Positions 1 to 8,341 of a stretch of DNA of 64,000 nucleotides are shown here, piece after piece. Below the pieces are notes generated by a model. The model was not told the origin of the DNA and did no database searches. It saw only the letters and a list, made by a program, of their open reading frames with translations. A program made the position numbers and the translations under genes. Position 1 is the first letter of the stretch; every line of letters starts with the position of its first letter. Origin of the DNA: G963663315 sp963665165 (GTDB lineage Bacteria; Pseudomonadota; Gammaproteobacteria; Arenicellales; Poriferihabitantaceae); assembly GCA_963665165.1 (NCBI GenBank), contig OY761989.1, positions 2,294,001-2,358,000 of the forward strand. The letters are read 5' to 3'.

Positions 1-241
1 GCGCACTCAACAACATCACCCGCAATCCCGCGCTGCTGATATATTCCAACTCCTCGAAATTGAAAATCAATACCCCCGAACCGCCTTCCGTCTGCTCCCG
101 GATCGCCGCGTCCAGAATGTCCACCGTGCTGCCATCCACCCGACCGCACGGCCGAACAATAAAGGCCTCACCGGATCCGGTCGCCGCCGTCTCCGTCTTT
201 ACCGTCAACTTGTCCTGACCCTGCTTGATCTGTTCTGTCAT
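1..241 (-). CDS. STAS-domain anti-anti-sigma factor (partial, cut by left edge)
   Basis: The first 80 codons are visible, running leftwards out of the window. The protein starts MTEQIKQGQD and reaches a SpoIIAA/RsbV-type core containing YISSAGLRVML, whose serine is the residue normally phosphorylated by an anti-sigma kinase. An N-terminal extension of about 20 residues precedes the GRVDGST strand. Its ATG overlaps the stop codon of the upstream RsbW-like gene by four bases (ATGA), so the two are translationally coupled. By family knowledge it would bind and release a partner-switching kinase. The C-terminus and any fused domain lie outside the window. Confidence 0.85.
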   Translation of the reverse strand, partial: MTEQIKQGQDKLTVKTETAATGSGEAFIVRPCGRVDGSTVDILDAAIREQTEGGSGVLIFNFEELEYISSAGLRVMLLSA

Positions 242-660
242 TCAGCTTCTCCAGTCATTTTGCATCGTAGGGTAATACGATTACGTTCATTTGTTCTTTC
301 ATAAGCATATTCATCAGACAACTCTTTGGTCAGCAGCACACCCAGACCGCCTATCGGGCGATCCGACAAATCCGAAGCCGTATCTGCTTCCGGCGCTTCT
401 TCAAATGGGTCGAATTCACTGCCGTTGTCTTCCAGAGAAGCGCAGACAACGCCATCTTCCACAGACAAACTGATGGCCAGTTCGGGCGCCTCCACCGCCA
501 GCAATCCATAGTTTACGCTATTTGTAACCAATTCTTCAAGCATGAGGTTGAGGCGCAACTGCAACGGCATGGGCACTCCATGCTCACTCGCGAAATCCTC
601 CAGAACCGGCTCCAGCTCACTGATGGAAGTCAAGTCCGGAGTCAGGGAGACAGTAGTCAT
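238..660 (-). CDS. RsbW/SpoIIAB-like anti-sigma serine kinase (HATPase_c_2)
   Basis: A protein of about 140 residues with a GHKL-type ATP-binding fold. The N-box is visible as EELVTNSVNYG and the glycine-rich lid as PIGGLGVLLTKEL. Proteins of this family hold a sigma factor or another partner inactive and phosphorylate an STAS antagonist, which here is the immediately downstream, overlapping gene. The ATG at 660 is preferred; an in-frame TTG at 669 would add three residues. No sigma factor gene or PP2C phosphatase lies within view, so the output of the switch is unknown. It could equally control a non-sigma target. Confidence 0.8.
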   Translation of the reverse strand: MTTVSLTPDLTSISELEPVLEDFASEHGVPMPLQLRLNLMLEELVTNSVNYGLLAVEAPELAISLSVEDGVVCASLEDNGSEFDPFEEAPEADTASDLSDRPIGGLGVLLTKELSDEYAYERTNERNRITLRCKMTGEAE

Positions 661-820
661 TCGATCCAAAATCCCGATTTTTAATGATAATGCATTATCC
701 GCAAAAAATTCTAGCCAAACAAATATTCAGAGTCAATACCCGTTCCAGCGGCTTCACTCCCTGTACTATACAGGAAATGTTGTAGACTACTCCATAATTT
801 TTCACAGTATCCTCCATACC

Positions 821-1603
821 ATGAAATTTCTGCTGGTTTCCGATTTGCATTATGTACTGAAGCACTTTGACTGGGTTTTGAATATCTCCGGCCAATTCGA
901 TGCCGTTGTCATGGCCGGCGACCAGATCGACGCCCGGTCCCATGTGTACATGCGTATCCAGATTCCTGTAATCCTCAAGTATCTGCACCGGTTACAGGCC
1001 AATACCCGGCTTCTGGTGAGTTCCGGGAATCATGACCTCGATGTTCGCGGAGACCACGGAGAGAGGATTGCCCGATGGCTGGAGCCGGTTCGTGAGTCCG
1101 GAATCGCCACCGATGGAGACAGCGTGGTGATCCATGACACACTGTTCACCGTATGTCCATGGTGGGATGGGCCAAAAACCCGGGAGATCGTCTCGAACCA
1201 ACTGGCCGCGGATGCCGGCAAACCGAAACAGAACTGGGTATGGGTTTACCACGGCCCGCCGGACAACTCCCCGACCAGCTGGACCGGGAAACGCCATTAT
1301 GGCGACTCCGACCTGGTGACGTGGATCGAACGACACCAACCGGATATCGTCCTGACCGGGCATATCCACGAGGCGCCCTTCGTCGAAAATGGCTCCTGGG
1401 TCGACCGCATCGGGTCCACCTGGGTATTCAACTCCGGCCGGTCCAGAGGCAGCTTCCCGCCTCACATCGTGCTGGATATCCGGCAACGGACCGCACACTG
1501 GCATTCGCCTGCCGCCGCCGAATGGGTGGCGCTGGATCAACCGTTGCAACGACCGCCGCGCAACACCGCCACAGTCCCCTCCTGGTTACAGGGAACGGGC
1601 TGA
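821..1603 (+). CDS. Calcineurin-like metallophosphoesterase
   Basis: A 260-residue protein beginning MKFLLVSDLHY. The metallophosphoesterase motif series is complete: SDLHY (D-x-H), AGDQID (GD-x-x-D), SGNHDL (GNHD), a histidine in VYHGPP and TGHIHEAP (GH-x-H). It should bind two divalent metals and cleave phosphoester bonds; the substrate cannot be deduced. The reading frame stays open upstream to 542, but that part runs antisense through the RsbW gene and lacks family similarity, so the ATG at 821 is the start. It stands alone between genes of the opposite strand. Confidence 0.85.
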   Translation: MKFLLVSDLHYVLKHFDWVLNISGQFDAVVMAGDQIDARSHVYMRIQIPVILKYLHRLQANTRLLVSSGNHDLDVRGDHGERIARWLEPVRESGIATDGDSVVIHDTLFTVCPWWDGPKTREIVSNQLAADAGKPKQNWVWVYHGPPDNSPTSWTGKRHYGDSDLVTWIERHQPDIVLTGHIHEAPFVENGSWVDRIGSTWVFNSGRSRGSFPPHIVLDIRQRTAHWHSPAAAEWVALDQPLQRPPRNTATVPSWLQGTG

Positions 1604-1658
1604 CCCGGTCGCGACCAGACGCGGCGCGGCCGGATGAGCTGGCCGGATACGGAGCCAG

Positions 1659-2147
1659 TCAGGCGGGGTCGCGGTCAGAACCGGGCTGCGGGTCTTCACC
1701 CTGCTGGTTCACGATCGTCGCGAGTATTTCATCCATCATCGAAAGGTGATTGGACTGATCGCTGAACTGCTCCTTGATATCCACCAGGTAATTGGTCACG
1801 CCATTGACGCGGCGCGCCAGCAATACCGCCAGGGGATAGCAGATGTCCGTATTGTTCTTGAGGAAATCAGGTTGATTCTCAACCATGTAGAACCGGGACG
1901 GAACCAGAGTCGTCACAGTTGCCGTGTGCGGCAAATCCAGCAATGCGGACATCTCGCCGAGTATCGACCCGGGTTCGGTCAGCCTGATGATTTCCTGGTC
2001 GCGTTTGGATACCCGGACTTCGCCTTCTATCAGGATATAGATCATACCGGTGCGGCCGCCCTCTTCCAGTATGGTTTGATTCGCTTCGATATTCACCACC
2101 GGCAAAGACCGGCAACCGTGCAGTATGTCATGCATCAAATCATTCAT
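1659..2147 (-). CDS. Cyclic-nucleotide-binding domain protein without DNA-binding domain
   Basis: A 162-residue protein made essentially of one CNMP-binding beta-roll (about residues 15-125). The phosphate-binding-cassette region reads GSILGEMSALLDLPHTATVTTL, which keeps the GE and the arginine-equivalent position is threonine/alanine rich (HTAT). That makes true cAMP binding uncertain. The C-terminal helix is followed by an acidic, polar tail and there is no helix-turn-helix. Such stand-alone domains usually regulate a partner protein. It is separated by about 85 bases from the MttB homologue upstream on the same strand and could be the last gene of that operon. Confidence 0.75.
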   Translation of the reverse strand: MNDLMHDILHGCRSLPVVNIEANQTILEEGGRTGMIYILIEGEVRVSKRDQEIIRLTEPGSILGEMSALLDLPHTATVTTLVPSRFYMVENQPDFLKNNTDICYPLAVLLARRVNGVTNYLVDIKEQFSDQSNHLSMMDEILATIVNQQGEDPQPGSDRDPA

Positions 2148-2231
2148 TTTCCGGCTCCGATGACATCAGGATATTCAAATTGAAACCCGATCATACAACC
2201 AAAACCGTCCGCCATGCGAGGATTTCATGTT

Positions 2232-3782
2232 TTATCGAACAGGCTGGTCAAGCAGGATATTGAAGTGATTACGGATCCGGTTATCGGTCGCCCTGTCCAG
2301 GTAGCCGGGATGATGGCCGGCCAGGATCCGGACGGCCTTGTCATGCGCCTGCCGCCACATATCCCTGGCCCCGCTCTCCTGCCAGGTGCGGGGGTCGTCC
2401 CGGTTCGCGAGTTTCGGATAAAAATGCTCCTTTTGCATCGCGTCCATGGTATGGCTGCCGCCGAGGAAATGGCCTTCACCGGCAACCGCCTCCCGGATCG
2501 CGTCGAACCCCAGGGTTTCTTCATCGACCTCCACTCCGCGAATGATCCGGTATACATGGGAAAGCATTTCATCATCGACCACAAAAGCAGCATGGGAAGC
2601 CCCCAGCAAGCTGGCCATCATGCCGGAAGACTCATACACCATATTCGCCCCTGCAAGCCCGGTCGCCAACGAGGAAATGGCCTTTTCGATCCCCATCTGC
2701 GCGTCCACCGCCTTCGCGTCCGCCATACTGGAGGCCACCCCGGACGGCAGCCCCAGCCAGTTCGACAATTGTGCGGAAGCCGCATTGAGCAATGTGATCT
2801 CCCCGCCGCCACCGGCAAATGAGCCGGTGCGCAAATCAATCACAAAAGGCCAGTTGGAGAAAATCATCGGATAACCGGGTTTGAAAATATTCACCATCAC
2901 CAGCGCGGCCAGCGTCTCCGCCAGGGTGGATGCCAGCATACCGGCAATGGTCGCGGGGGATGTCGCCCCGGATTGTGCGGCGATGATGCTGTTCAGCGGC
3001 ATCCCTCGTTCCATTGCTGCCATGGCTACCTCAAAGGCGTCAGCGCCATAACGTAATGGAGAGATCACCGGACTGATATGGGCTTTGCAGAAGGGCCGCC
3101 GCCTGAACCTGCCTTCCCCGCCCAGGGCCTGGTCGAACATGTCCACAATCGGATCGACATGCCCGGCCACGAAGAAACTGGTGCCCACCGGTTTCGTGGT
3201 CCCGCGCAAAAGCGCATAAGCGGTATTGACATCCAGATCGAAATTGTCCGGCACATCGGTTGCCACACAACAACGGGTAAACCAGGCCACGTTTTTCAGG
3301 CAGTCCGCCAGGCGTGTGAAGTCATACAGGTCACGCAGGGTCGAGGGTCTGTAAACTCCCGATTCCATGTCCAGGGTCTGTACCGCCGCGCCGCCCGTCC
3401 CGAAGTAGACCCGGTCTCCCCCGACTTCGAAGTCATGCTTCGACTCCCGGCCATGGAAGACGAAGGATTTGGCGGCGCCATCGATAATATCCCCGACCAT
3501 CGCGGCCGGGAAACACAGGCGCCCCGGATCGTTGACGAAGGCGCCGCAACGCAACGCCTGGCCGGTCAGGGCATCCGGGGATTGCCCCATTCCGATTTCT
3601 TCAAGAATCCTGAGGGCCGTACCCAGGATGGCCTCCATGTCCGCTTCGGACAATGGACGGTATTGTCCGCCAACCTGACCGGGTGGACAGGGATCGAACT
3701 CCGGCGGCTTGCTGCGCAACGCATGCATCGCCTCCCGGCTGCGGATTCCTCCCCTTCTGGTTCTGGGTCGTTTTTCGGCCAC
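2232..3782 (-). CDS. MttB-family (COG5598) methylamine/betaine:corrinoid methyltransferase homologue, non-pyrrolysine
   Basis: A protein of about 516 residues belonging to the trimethylamine methyltransferase MttB superfamily, which includes the non-pyrrolysine glycine betaine and proline betaine methyltransferases. Typical family segments are visible (RPLSEADMEAI, GGAAVQTLD, SGATSPATIAG, GLPSGVASSMADAKAVDAQ). The frame is continuous with no in-frame TAG, so no pyrrolysine is encoded. It overlaps the end of the upstream dimethylglycine-dehydrogenase-like gene, and the operon suggests demethylation of glycine betaine or a related quaternary amine. No corrinoid protein gene is visible nearby. 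The start is GTG at 3782 with a GGGG ribosome-binding site six bases upstream; TTG at 3788 is the alternative. Confidence 0.8.
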   Translation of the reverse strand: MAEKRPRTRRGGIRSREAMHALRSKPPEFDPCPPGQVGGQYRPLSEADMEAILGTALRILEEIGMGQSPDALTGQALRCGAFVNDPGRLCFPAAMVGDIIDGAAKSFVFHGRESKHDFEVGGDRVYFGTGGAAVQTLDMESGVYRPSTLRDLYDFTRLADCLKNVAWFTRCCVATDVPDNFDLDVNTAYALLRGTTKPVGTSFFVAGHVDPIVDMFDQALGGEGRFRRRPFCKAHISPVISPLRYGADAFEVAMAAMERGMPLNSIIAAQSGATSPATIAGMLASTLAETLAALVMVNIFKPGYPMIFSNWPFVIDLRTGSFAGGGGEITLLNAASAQLSNWLGLPSGVASSMADAKAVDAQMGIEKAISSLATGLAGANMVYESSGMMASLLGASHAAFVVDDEMLSHVYRIIRGVEVDEETLGFDAIREAVAGEGHFLGGSHTMDAMQKEHFYPKLANRDDPRTWQESGARDMWRQAHDKAVRILAGHHPGYLDRATDNRIRNHFNILLDQPVR

Positions 3783-3784
3783 AA

Positions 3785-6202
3785 TCAACCCCGCACCCGT
3801 AAATTGCCCGGGTCGTACTGGATCGGATGGATCACCCGCGCCGGATAATGGTCTCCGAGAATCCCGATTTCCAGCTCCGTCCCGATTTCCGCCCGGGCCG
3901 GGTCGACGAAGGCACAGGCCATGTTCAGGTTCGTACGATGGCCAAATCCCGCTGAAGTCACCGATCCGACCTGTCGCCCCTGTGCAAGAACCGGAGCGCC
4001 GCTATGGGCGCAGGCCATGTCGCAATCCACCGCCATCGAGATCATCCGTTTACGCGGGCCACGGTCGATTTGCCTGATCAGGGCTTGCTGACCGACAAAA
4101 AACGGCTTGTCCAGCTTCACAAACCGGTCCAGCCCGGTTTCCATCGGATTCCGTTCATGGATCAGGTCCGCCTTCCAGTGGAGATAACCTTTTTCAATCC
4201 TCATCGATTCGGTGGCGTACAGGCCGAAGCAGACCATGTTGAAATCCCGACCCGCCTGATCCAGTATTTTCCAGGCCAGGTAGAGTTGTTCATTCGGAAC
4301 ATGCAGTTCGTAAGACAACTCCCCCGAGAAGCTGACACTCATTGCCAGCGCTTGCGCGTGGCCGATGAACACATGCCTTGCCTGCATCCACGGAAAGGCC
4401 TGTCCCGACCAGTCGCACCTCGGTGAGACCGATTGCAGCAACTCGCGTGACCTCGGCCCCGCAATGACCAGGGTCGTATGGCTACCCGCCAATTCACGGA
4501 TGCGGACGGAATCCGGCTTGTACCGGCTCAACCAGTCCCGGTCGTGCCATTCAGAGGCAGCGGCGGAACCATACCAGTAATGATCCTCTCCCAGCCTGGC
4601 CAGGGTCGCCTCGCTCAGCACATTGCCTTTCCCGGTCAGCAGGTAACAAAGCCTGACCTGCCCGTCCGCCTTCGGCATGGCGCCGCAAATCATGGTATCC
4701 AGAAAATCACCGGCGCCCCGACCCTTGATCTCATAACGGTTGAAGCCGGACACCTCCATCATGCCAACGCCATTGACAATGCCTTCCACCTCCCTTGCGA
4801 CAATATCCATGGTGGCTGTAAAGCGATAACTGCGGCGGTCGGCAAAGTCGGCATCGGGCTTGAAAAACAAGGCGCGCTCCCAGCCGGCGACCACCCCCCA
4901 CTCACAGCGCCTGGCATCCAGGACCGGATACAACGGAGTCGTACGGGCCAGCCGCGCCGCCGGACGATGTTCGTGCGGGAGATGGTAGTGAAACTCGTTT
5001 CTGTAATCCTCGACCGCCTTGAGACAGGTATGCTCGGTATTTGCGTAGCGGGTGAACCTGCGCGGATCCAGGTACCAGGCGTCCCATTCGCACTCTCCGT
5101 GCACCATCCACTCCGCCAGGATTTTGCCATGCCCCCCGCCTTCCCCGATCCCGGCCCGCAATCCCAGACAGGCAAAGGCATTCGGGATACCGGGAATGGG
5201 ACCGACCAGCGGCGCTCCGTCAATCGTATAGGTAATCGGGCCGTTGACCACAGTATGTATCCCGGCCCGCTCCAGGCAGGGCAGGCGGGCGAAGACACCT
5301 TCCATATTGTCCAGGCATCGGTCCAGGTCGGACGGGCACAGCGACATAGTGAAATCGGGGTCGATACCGTCCATACCGAAGGTTCTGCAATCCTGTTCGT
5401 AAATCCCCACCAGTAAACCGGTCTTTTCCTGACGCGAATAAAAATCGTCGCCGGGATCGCGAATGATGGGGACGCGGAAATCCAGTTGCCCGATTTCCCG
5501 GATCGGTTCGGTCAGGAAATACATGTGTTCCATCGAGGTTACCGGATGGCTGACGCCCAGCATGCGCCCGACCTCATTCACCCGGTATCCGGCGGCGTTT
5601 ACGACCATCTCGCAAGCGATGTCGCCTTTGCGGGTATGCACTATGAACTCACCGCCCGGTTTGCGGGTGATCCGTTCAACCGGATTGAATCGCTGGACTT
5701 CGGCGCCGGCCTTGCGCGCCTGGCGGGTCAGCGCGGCACAAAGCTGCGCCGGGTCGATGTCTCCATCCAGCGGGTCCCACCAGGCCCCAAGCAATCCCTG
5801 TGTCTGCAACAATGGATGTCTTCTGCCCGCCTCAGCAGCGTCGATAAACTCCATTTCCACCCCGACCCCGCGCGCGACCGAAACGTAGTGCCGGTATATA
5901 TCGACCTGGTCCGGCGTGTGGGCAAGCCGCATGCCTCCGGTAATATGGTAATTGATCGGGAAATCCGGGTCCGCCGATAACTGCCGATACAGATCGATGC
6001 TGTGCCTCTTCAGCGCGAACATGGTCTGGTTGGCGCCAAACTGGGTGACCTGGGCCGCCGCATGCCAGGTCGAACCGGAAGTCAGTTCATCGCGCTCGAC
6101 CAGAATGACGTCTGTCCAGCCTTCCCTGGACAGATGATACAGCGTCGAGCAACCCGCAATGCCGCCGCCGATAATCACCACACGGGCGCTAGTCCTCATC
6201 AT
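3785..6202 (-). CDS. Dimethylglycine/sarcosine dehydrogenase-like FAD oxidoreductase with C-terminal GcvT domain
   Basis: An 805-residue two-part enzyme. Residues 1 to about 400 form a DAO-type FAD domain with the dinucleotide motif GGGIAG at 12-17. The segment GSTWHAA places a histidine at residue 47 where dimethylglycine dehydrogenase attaches FAD covalently. The central FAO_M segment is followed by GcvT/aminomethyltransferase domains (about 430-800) that bind folate. The predicted reaction is oxidative N-demethylation of dimethylglycine or a similar amine, passing the one-carbon unit to tetrahydrofolate. Its start abuts the stop of the CoA ligase gene and its stop overlaps the MttB homologue. 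The exact substrate is not shown. Confidence 0.88.
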   Translation of the reverse strand: MMRTSARVVIIGGGIAGCSTLYHLSREGWTDVILVERDELTSGSTWHAAAQVTQFGANQTMFALKRHSIDLYRQLSADPDFPINYHITGGMRLAHTPDQVDIYRHYVSVARGVGVEMEFIDAAEAGRRHPLLQTQGLLGAWWDPLDGDIDPAQLCAALTRQARKAGAEVQRFNPVERITRKPGGEFIVHTRKGDIACEMVVNAAGYRVNEVGRMLGVSHPVTSMEHMYFLTEPIREIGQLDFRVPIIRDPGDDFYSRQEKTGLLVGIYEQDCRTFGMDGIDPDFTMSLCPSDLDRCLDNMEGVFARLPCLERAGIHTVVNGPITYTIDGAPLVGPIPGIPNAFACLGLRAGIGEGGGHGKILAEWMVHGECEWDAWYLDPRRFTRYANTEHTCLKAVEDYRNEFHYHLPHEHRPAARLARTTPLYPVLDARRCEWGVVAGWERALFFKPDADFADRRSYRFTATMDIVAREVEGIVNGVGMMEVSGFNRYEIKGRGAGDFLDTMICGAMPKADGQVRLCYLLTGKGNVLSEATLARLGEDHYWYGSAAASEWHDRDWLSRYKPDSVRIRELAGSHTTLVIAGPRSRELLQSVSPRCDWSGQAFPWMQARHVFIGHAQALAMSVSFSGELSYELHVPNEQLYLAWKILDQAGRDFNMVCFGLYATESMRIEKGYLHWKADLIHERNPMETGLDRFVKLDKPFFVGQQALIRQIDRGPRKRMISMAVDCDMACAHSGAPVLAQGRQVGSVTSAGFGHRTNLNMACAFVDPARAEIGTELEIGILGDHYPARVIHPIQYDPGNLRVRG

Positions 6203-8332
6203 TCATCCCCTCACCCGGATCAGGGCATCCCCCACGATGGCGCCAGCGGGCAAAACCATCAGTGGATTCACATCCATTTCAACCAGTTCCGCGGATTTCG
6301 ATTCTGCGAATTCCGCCACCTGGATGATCGTGTCAACGAGTTTGTCGATGTCACATGGCGCGCGCCCCCTGAAACCGCGCAACAGCGGGTAGCACCGGAG
6401 CCTGGACAAAGCCTGTTTCACCGTATCGGCATCGGTCGGCAACAGGATAGTCCGGGAGTCCTTGTACAGATCGACCAGTATTCCGCCGCTCGCGACCACC
6501 ATTGTCAATCCGAATTGCGGGTCTGCCCGAACGCCGACCAGCAATTCATGCACTGTATCCTCCACCATGGATTCAATCAGCAGTCCGTGACTTTTTTGTT
6601 CGAGGCAGCGGCCCGCCATCACACCGCGAATATGCTCCACCGCCGCCAGCGCCGATTCGACATCGGCCAGATTCAGCAGGACTGCATCCAGTTCGGTTTT
6701 ATGAACCAGGTCATCGGCGACCAGTTTGATCGCCACCGGAAATCCGATTTGCCCGGCTACCGCCGCCGCCCGGCTGATTTGCGGAATCGGCAGAAACCGG
6801 CTCTTCGGTATTTGCAGGCCGAACCGGCCCAGCATCCGCTTGCTTTCCCATTCGTTCAGGGATCGCGGTGGGTAGTCCGGGTCCGGATGCCGCGCCGCCG
6901 GTCCGACAATCCTGAATCCACTCCTCTGGCCGTTTGCCAGAATCCGTTCCCGGTCACGATGGTAATCGCAGGCCAGGGCCAGCGCATCCAGTCCTCGGTC
7001 AAACCCCTGCATCGGCGTGATTCCGCCAGCGACATAGATTTCCCTGGATTCCGGGTCGAAATTCTCGGAAAGCTCACTGCATATCCCGGCCGGGATTCCG
7101 ACGGCGTTGACCGCGTCCATGAATGATTTCCCGTCTGCGCGGTAACGGGAATTATCGGCTTCGAATTCCGCCGGGGGGTAGTCCTGGACAAAAACCGCGG
7201 CGTCAAAACCGTCTTCCAGCGCGGTCGCGAATACTTTTGGCATGACCTCCCGGTTACCCCATAACGGGGTAGTATAGTCCAGGGGATTGGAAATGGTCGC
7301 GATATCCGGCAACAGTCCGGCCAGCTTCCGGCAACACGATTCCGATGGCTGCGGCAGCGCCAGTCCCTTATCGTCACAATAGTCGGCCACCATCAGGGCT
7401 TCGCCTCCCGAACAGGTAAACGCGGCAACGCGCCGGCCTTCGGGAACGCCTGACAGGGTCATGAACTTCAGGGTTTCGAGCATCAACTCCGGGGACCGGA
7501 CCCGAATCACCCCCAGCAGGTCGAACAATGCCTGGTGGGCCTCATCGGACCCGGACAGTGACCCGGTATGGCTGACCGCCAGACCGGCGCCGATACTCGA
7601 ACTGCCCGCTTTCAGTACCAGAACCGGCTTTTTGGCGTGCAGGGCCTTCAGGCAGGCAGCGGCAAATTTCTCTACATTGACGATGCCTTCGATATAAATG
7701 CCAAAGCCGCTCACTCGCGGATCATCGACCAGGACATCCATGTAATCTTCAATTGCCAGCATCGCCTGGTTGCCGGCGGAAATCACATAGGCAAGCGGAA
7801 CGGAACGCTGGTTCATGGCCATATCTGCCGTGATCATGCCGCTCTGCATGATCAGCGCCGCCCCTTTGCGGCATTTGTGCCGCCCCGCTCCGAACGGCCA
7901 CAGAACCGCATCGTGGACATAGTTGATCACCCCGTAACAGTTCGGCCCGACCAGCGCCATATTGCCTGCGGCCTGGATCAACTCCCGCTCGGATTCCCTG
8001 CCGGCCGGTCCGGTTTCTCCATAGCCCGCGGTAAAGCAGACCACGCCGCCGGCGCCGATTTCATTCAACTCCACAACCACCTGCACAGCGGCTTCTTTCG
8101 GCGCGGCCAGGAAAACCGCGTCGGGCGCTCCGGGCAAGTCCTTCACGGTCGGATAGCAGGGCTGTCCGCCCATTTCACCGCGTTTCGGATTCACGCCCGA
8201 TACCGTCCCCTTGAATCGCGCGGCACACTGGCGGGCCGCATAATCCGCGTCCCGGCCACCGATAAAGGCGATATGTCCGGGCGCCAGTAATCGTTTCAGG
8301 TTTTCGAGGCGCTGCAAATCGTCGTTGGGCAT
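6203..8332 (-). CDS. ADP-forming acyl-CoA synthetase (acetyl-CoA synthetase-type CoA ligase)
   Basis: A 709-residue fused alpha-beta NDP-forming acyl-CoA ligase. It has an N-terminal CoA-binding Rossmann domain (AFIGGRDADY and YPTVKDLPGAPDAVFLAAP), ligase domains carrying the likely phosphohistidine in AVSHTGSLSGSDE, and a C-terminal ATP-grasp domain from about residue 490 (FPVAIKLVADDLVHKTELDAV, then VEMDVNPLMV). It activates a carboxylic acid with CoA and ATP, or runs in reverse. Sitting between an acyl-CoA dehydrogenase and an amine demethylase, it may take the place of CaiC in activating carnitine or a betaine, or act on betainyl-CoA. That assignment is inference. Confidence 0.85.
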   Translation of the reverse strand: MPNDDLQRLENLKRLLAPGHIAFIGGRDADYAARQCAARFKGTVSGVNPKRGEMGGQPCYPTVKDLPGAPDAVFLAAPKEAAVQVVVELNEIGAGGVVCFTAGYGETGPAGRESERELIQAAGNMALVGPNCYGVINYVHDAVLWPFGAGRHKCRKGAALIMQSGMITADMAMNQRSVPLAYVISAGNQAMLAIEDYMDVLVDDPRVSGFGIYIEGIVNVEKFAAACLKALHAKKPVLVLKAGSSSIGAGLAVSHTGSLSGSDEAHQALFDLLGVIRVRSPELMLETLKFMTLSGVPEGRRVAAFTCSGGEALMVADYCDDKGLALPQPSESCCRKLAGLLPDIATISNPLDYTTPLWGNREVMPKVFATALEDGFDAAVFVQDYPPAEFEADNSRYRADGKSFMDAVNAVGIPAGICSELSENFDPESREIYVAGGITPMQGFDRGLDALALACDYHRDRERILANGQRSGFRIVGPAARHPDPDYPPRSLNEWESKRMLGRFGLQIPKSRFLPIPQISRAAAVAGQIGFPVAIKLVADDLVHKTELDAVLLNLADVESALAAVEHIRGVMAGRCLEQKSHGLLIESMVEDTVHELLVGVRADPQFGLTMVVASGGILVDLYKDSRTILLPTDADTVKQALSRLRCYPLLRGFRGRAPCDIDKLVDTIIQVAEFAESKSAELVEMDVNPLMVLPAGAIVGDALIRVRG

Positions 8333-8341
8333 AGAACCTGG

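Noticed and set aside
542..820. N-terminal extension of the metallophosphoesterase
   Set aside because: The frame is open but runs antisense through the RsbW-like gene and into AT-rich intergenic sequence with no family similarity; the conserved protein begins at 821.
2232..3782. Pyrrolysine-containing trimethylamine methyltransferase
   Set aside because: The frame has no internal TAG, so it belongs to the non-pyrrolysine branch.
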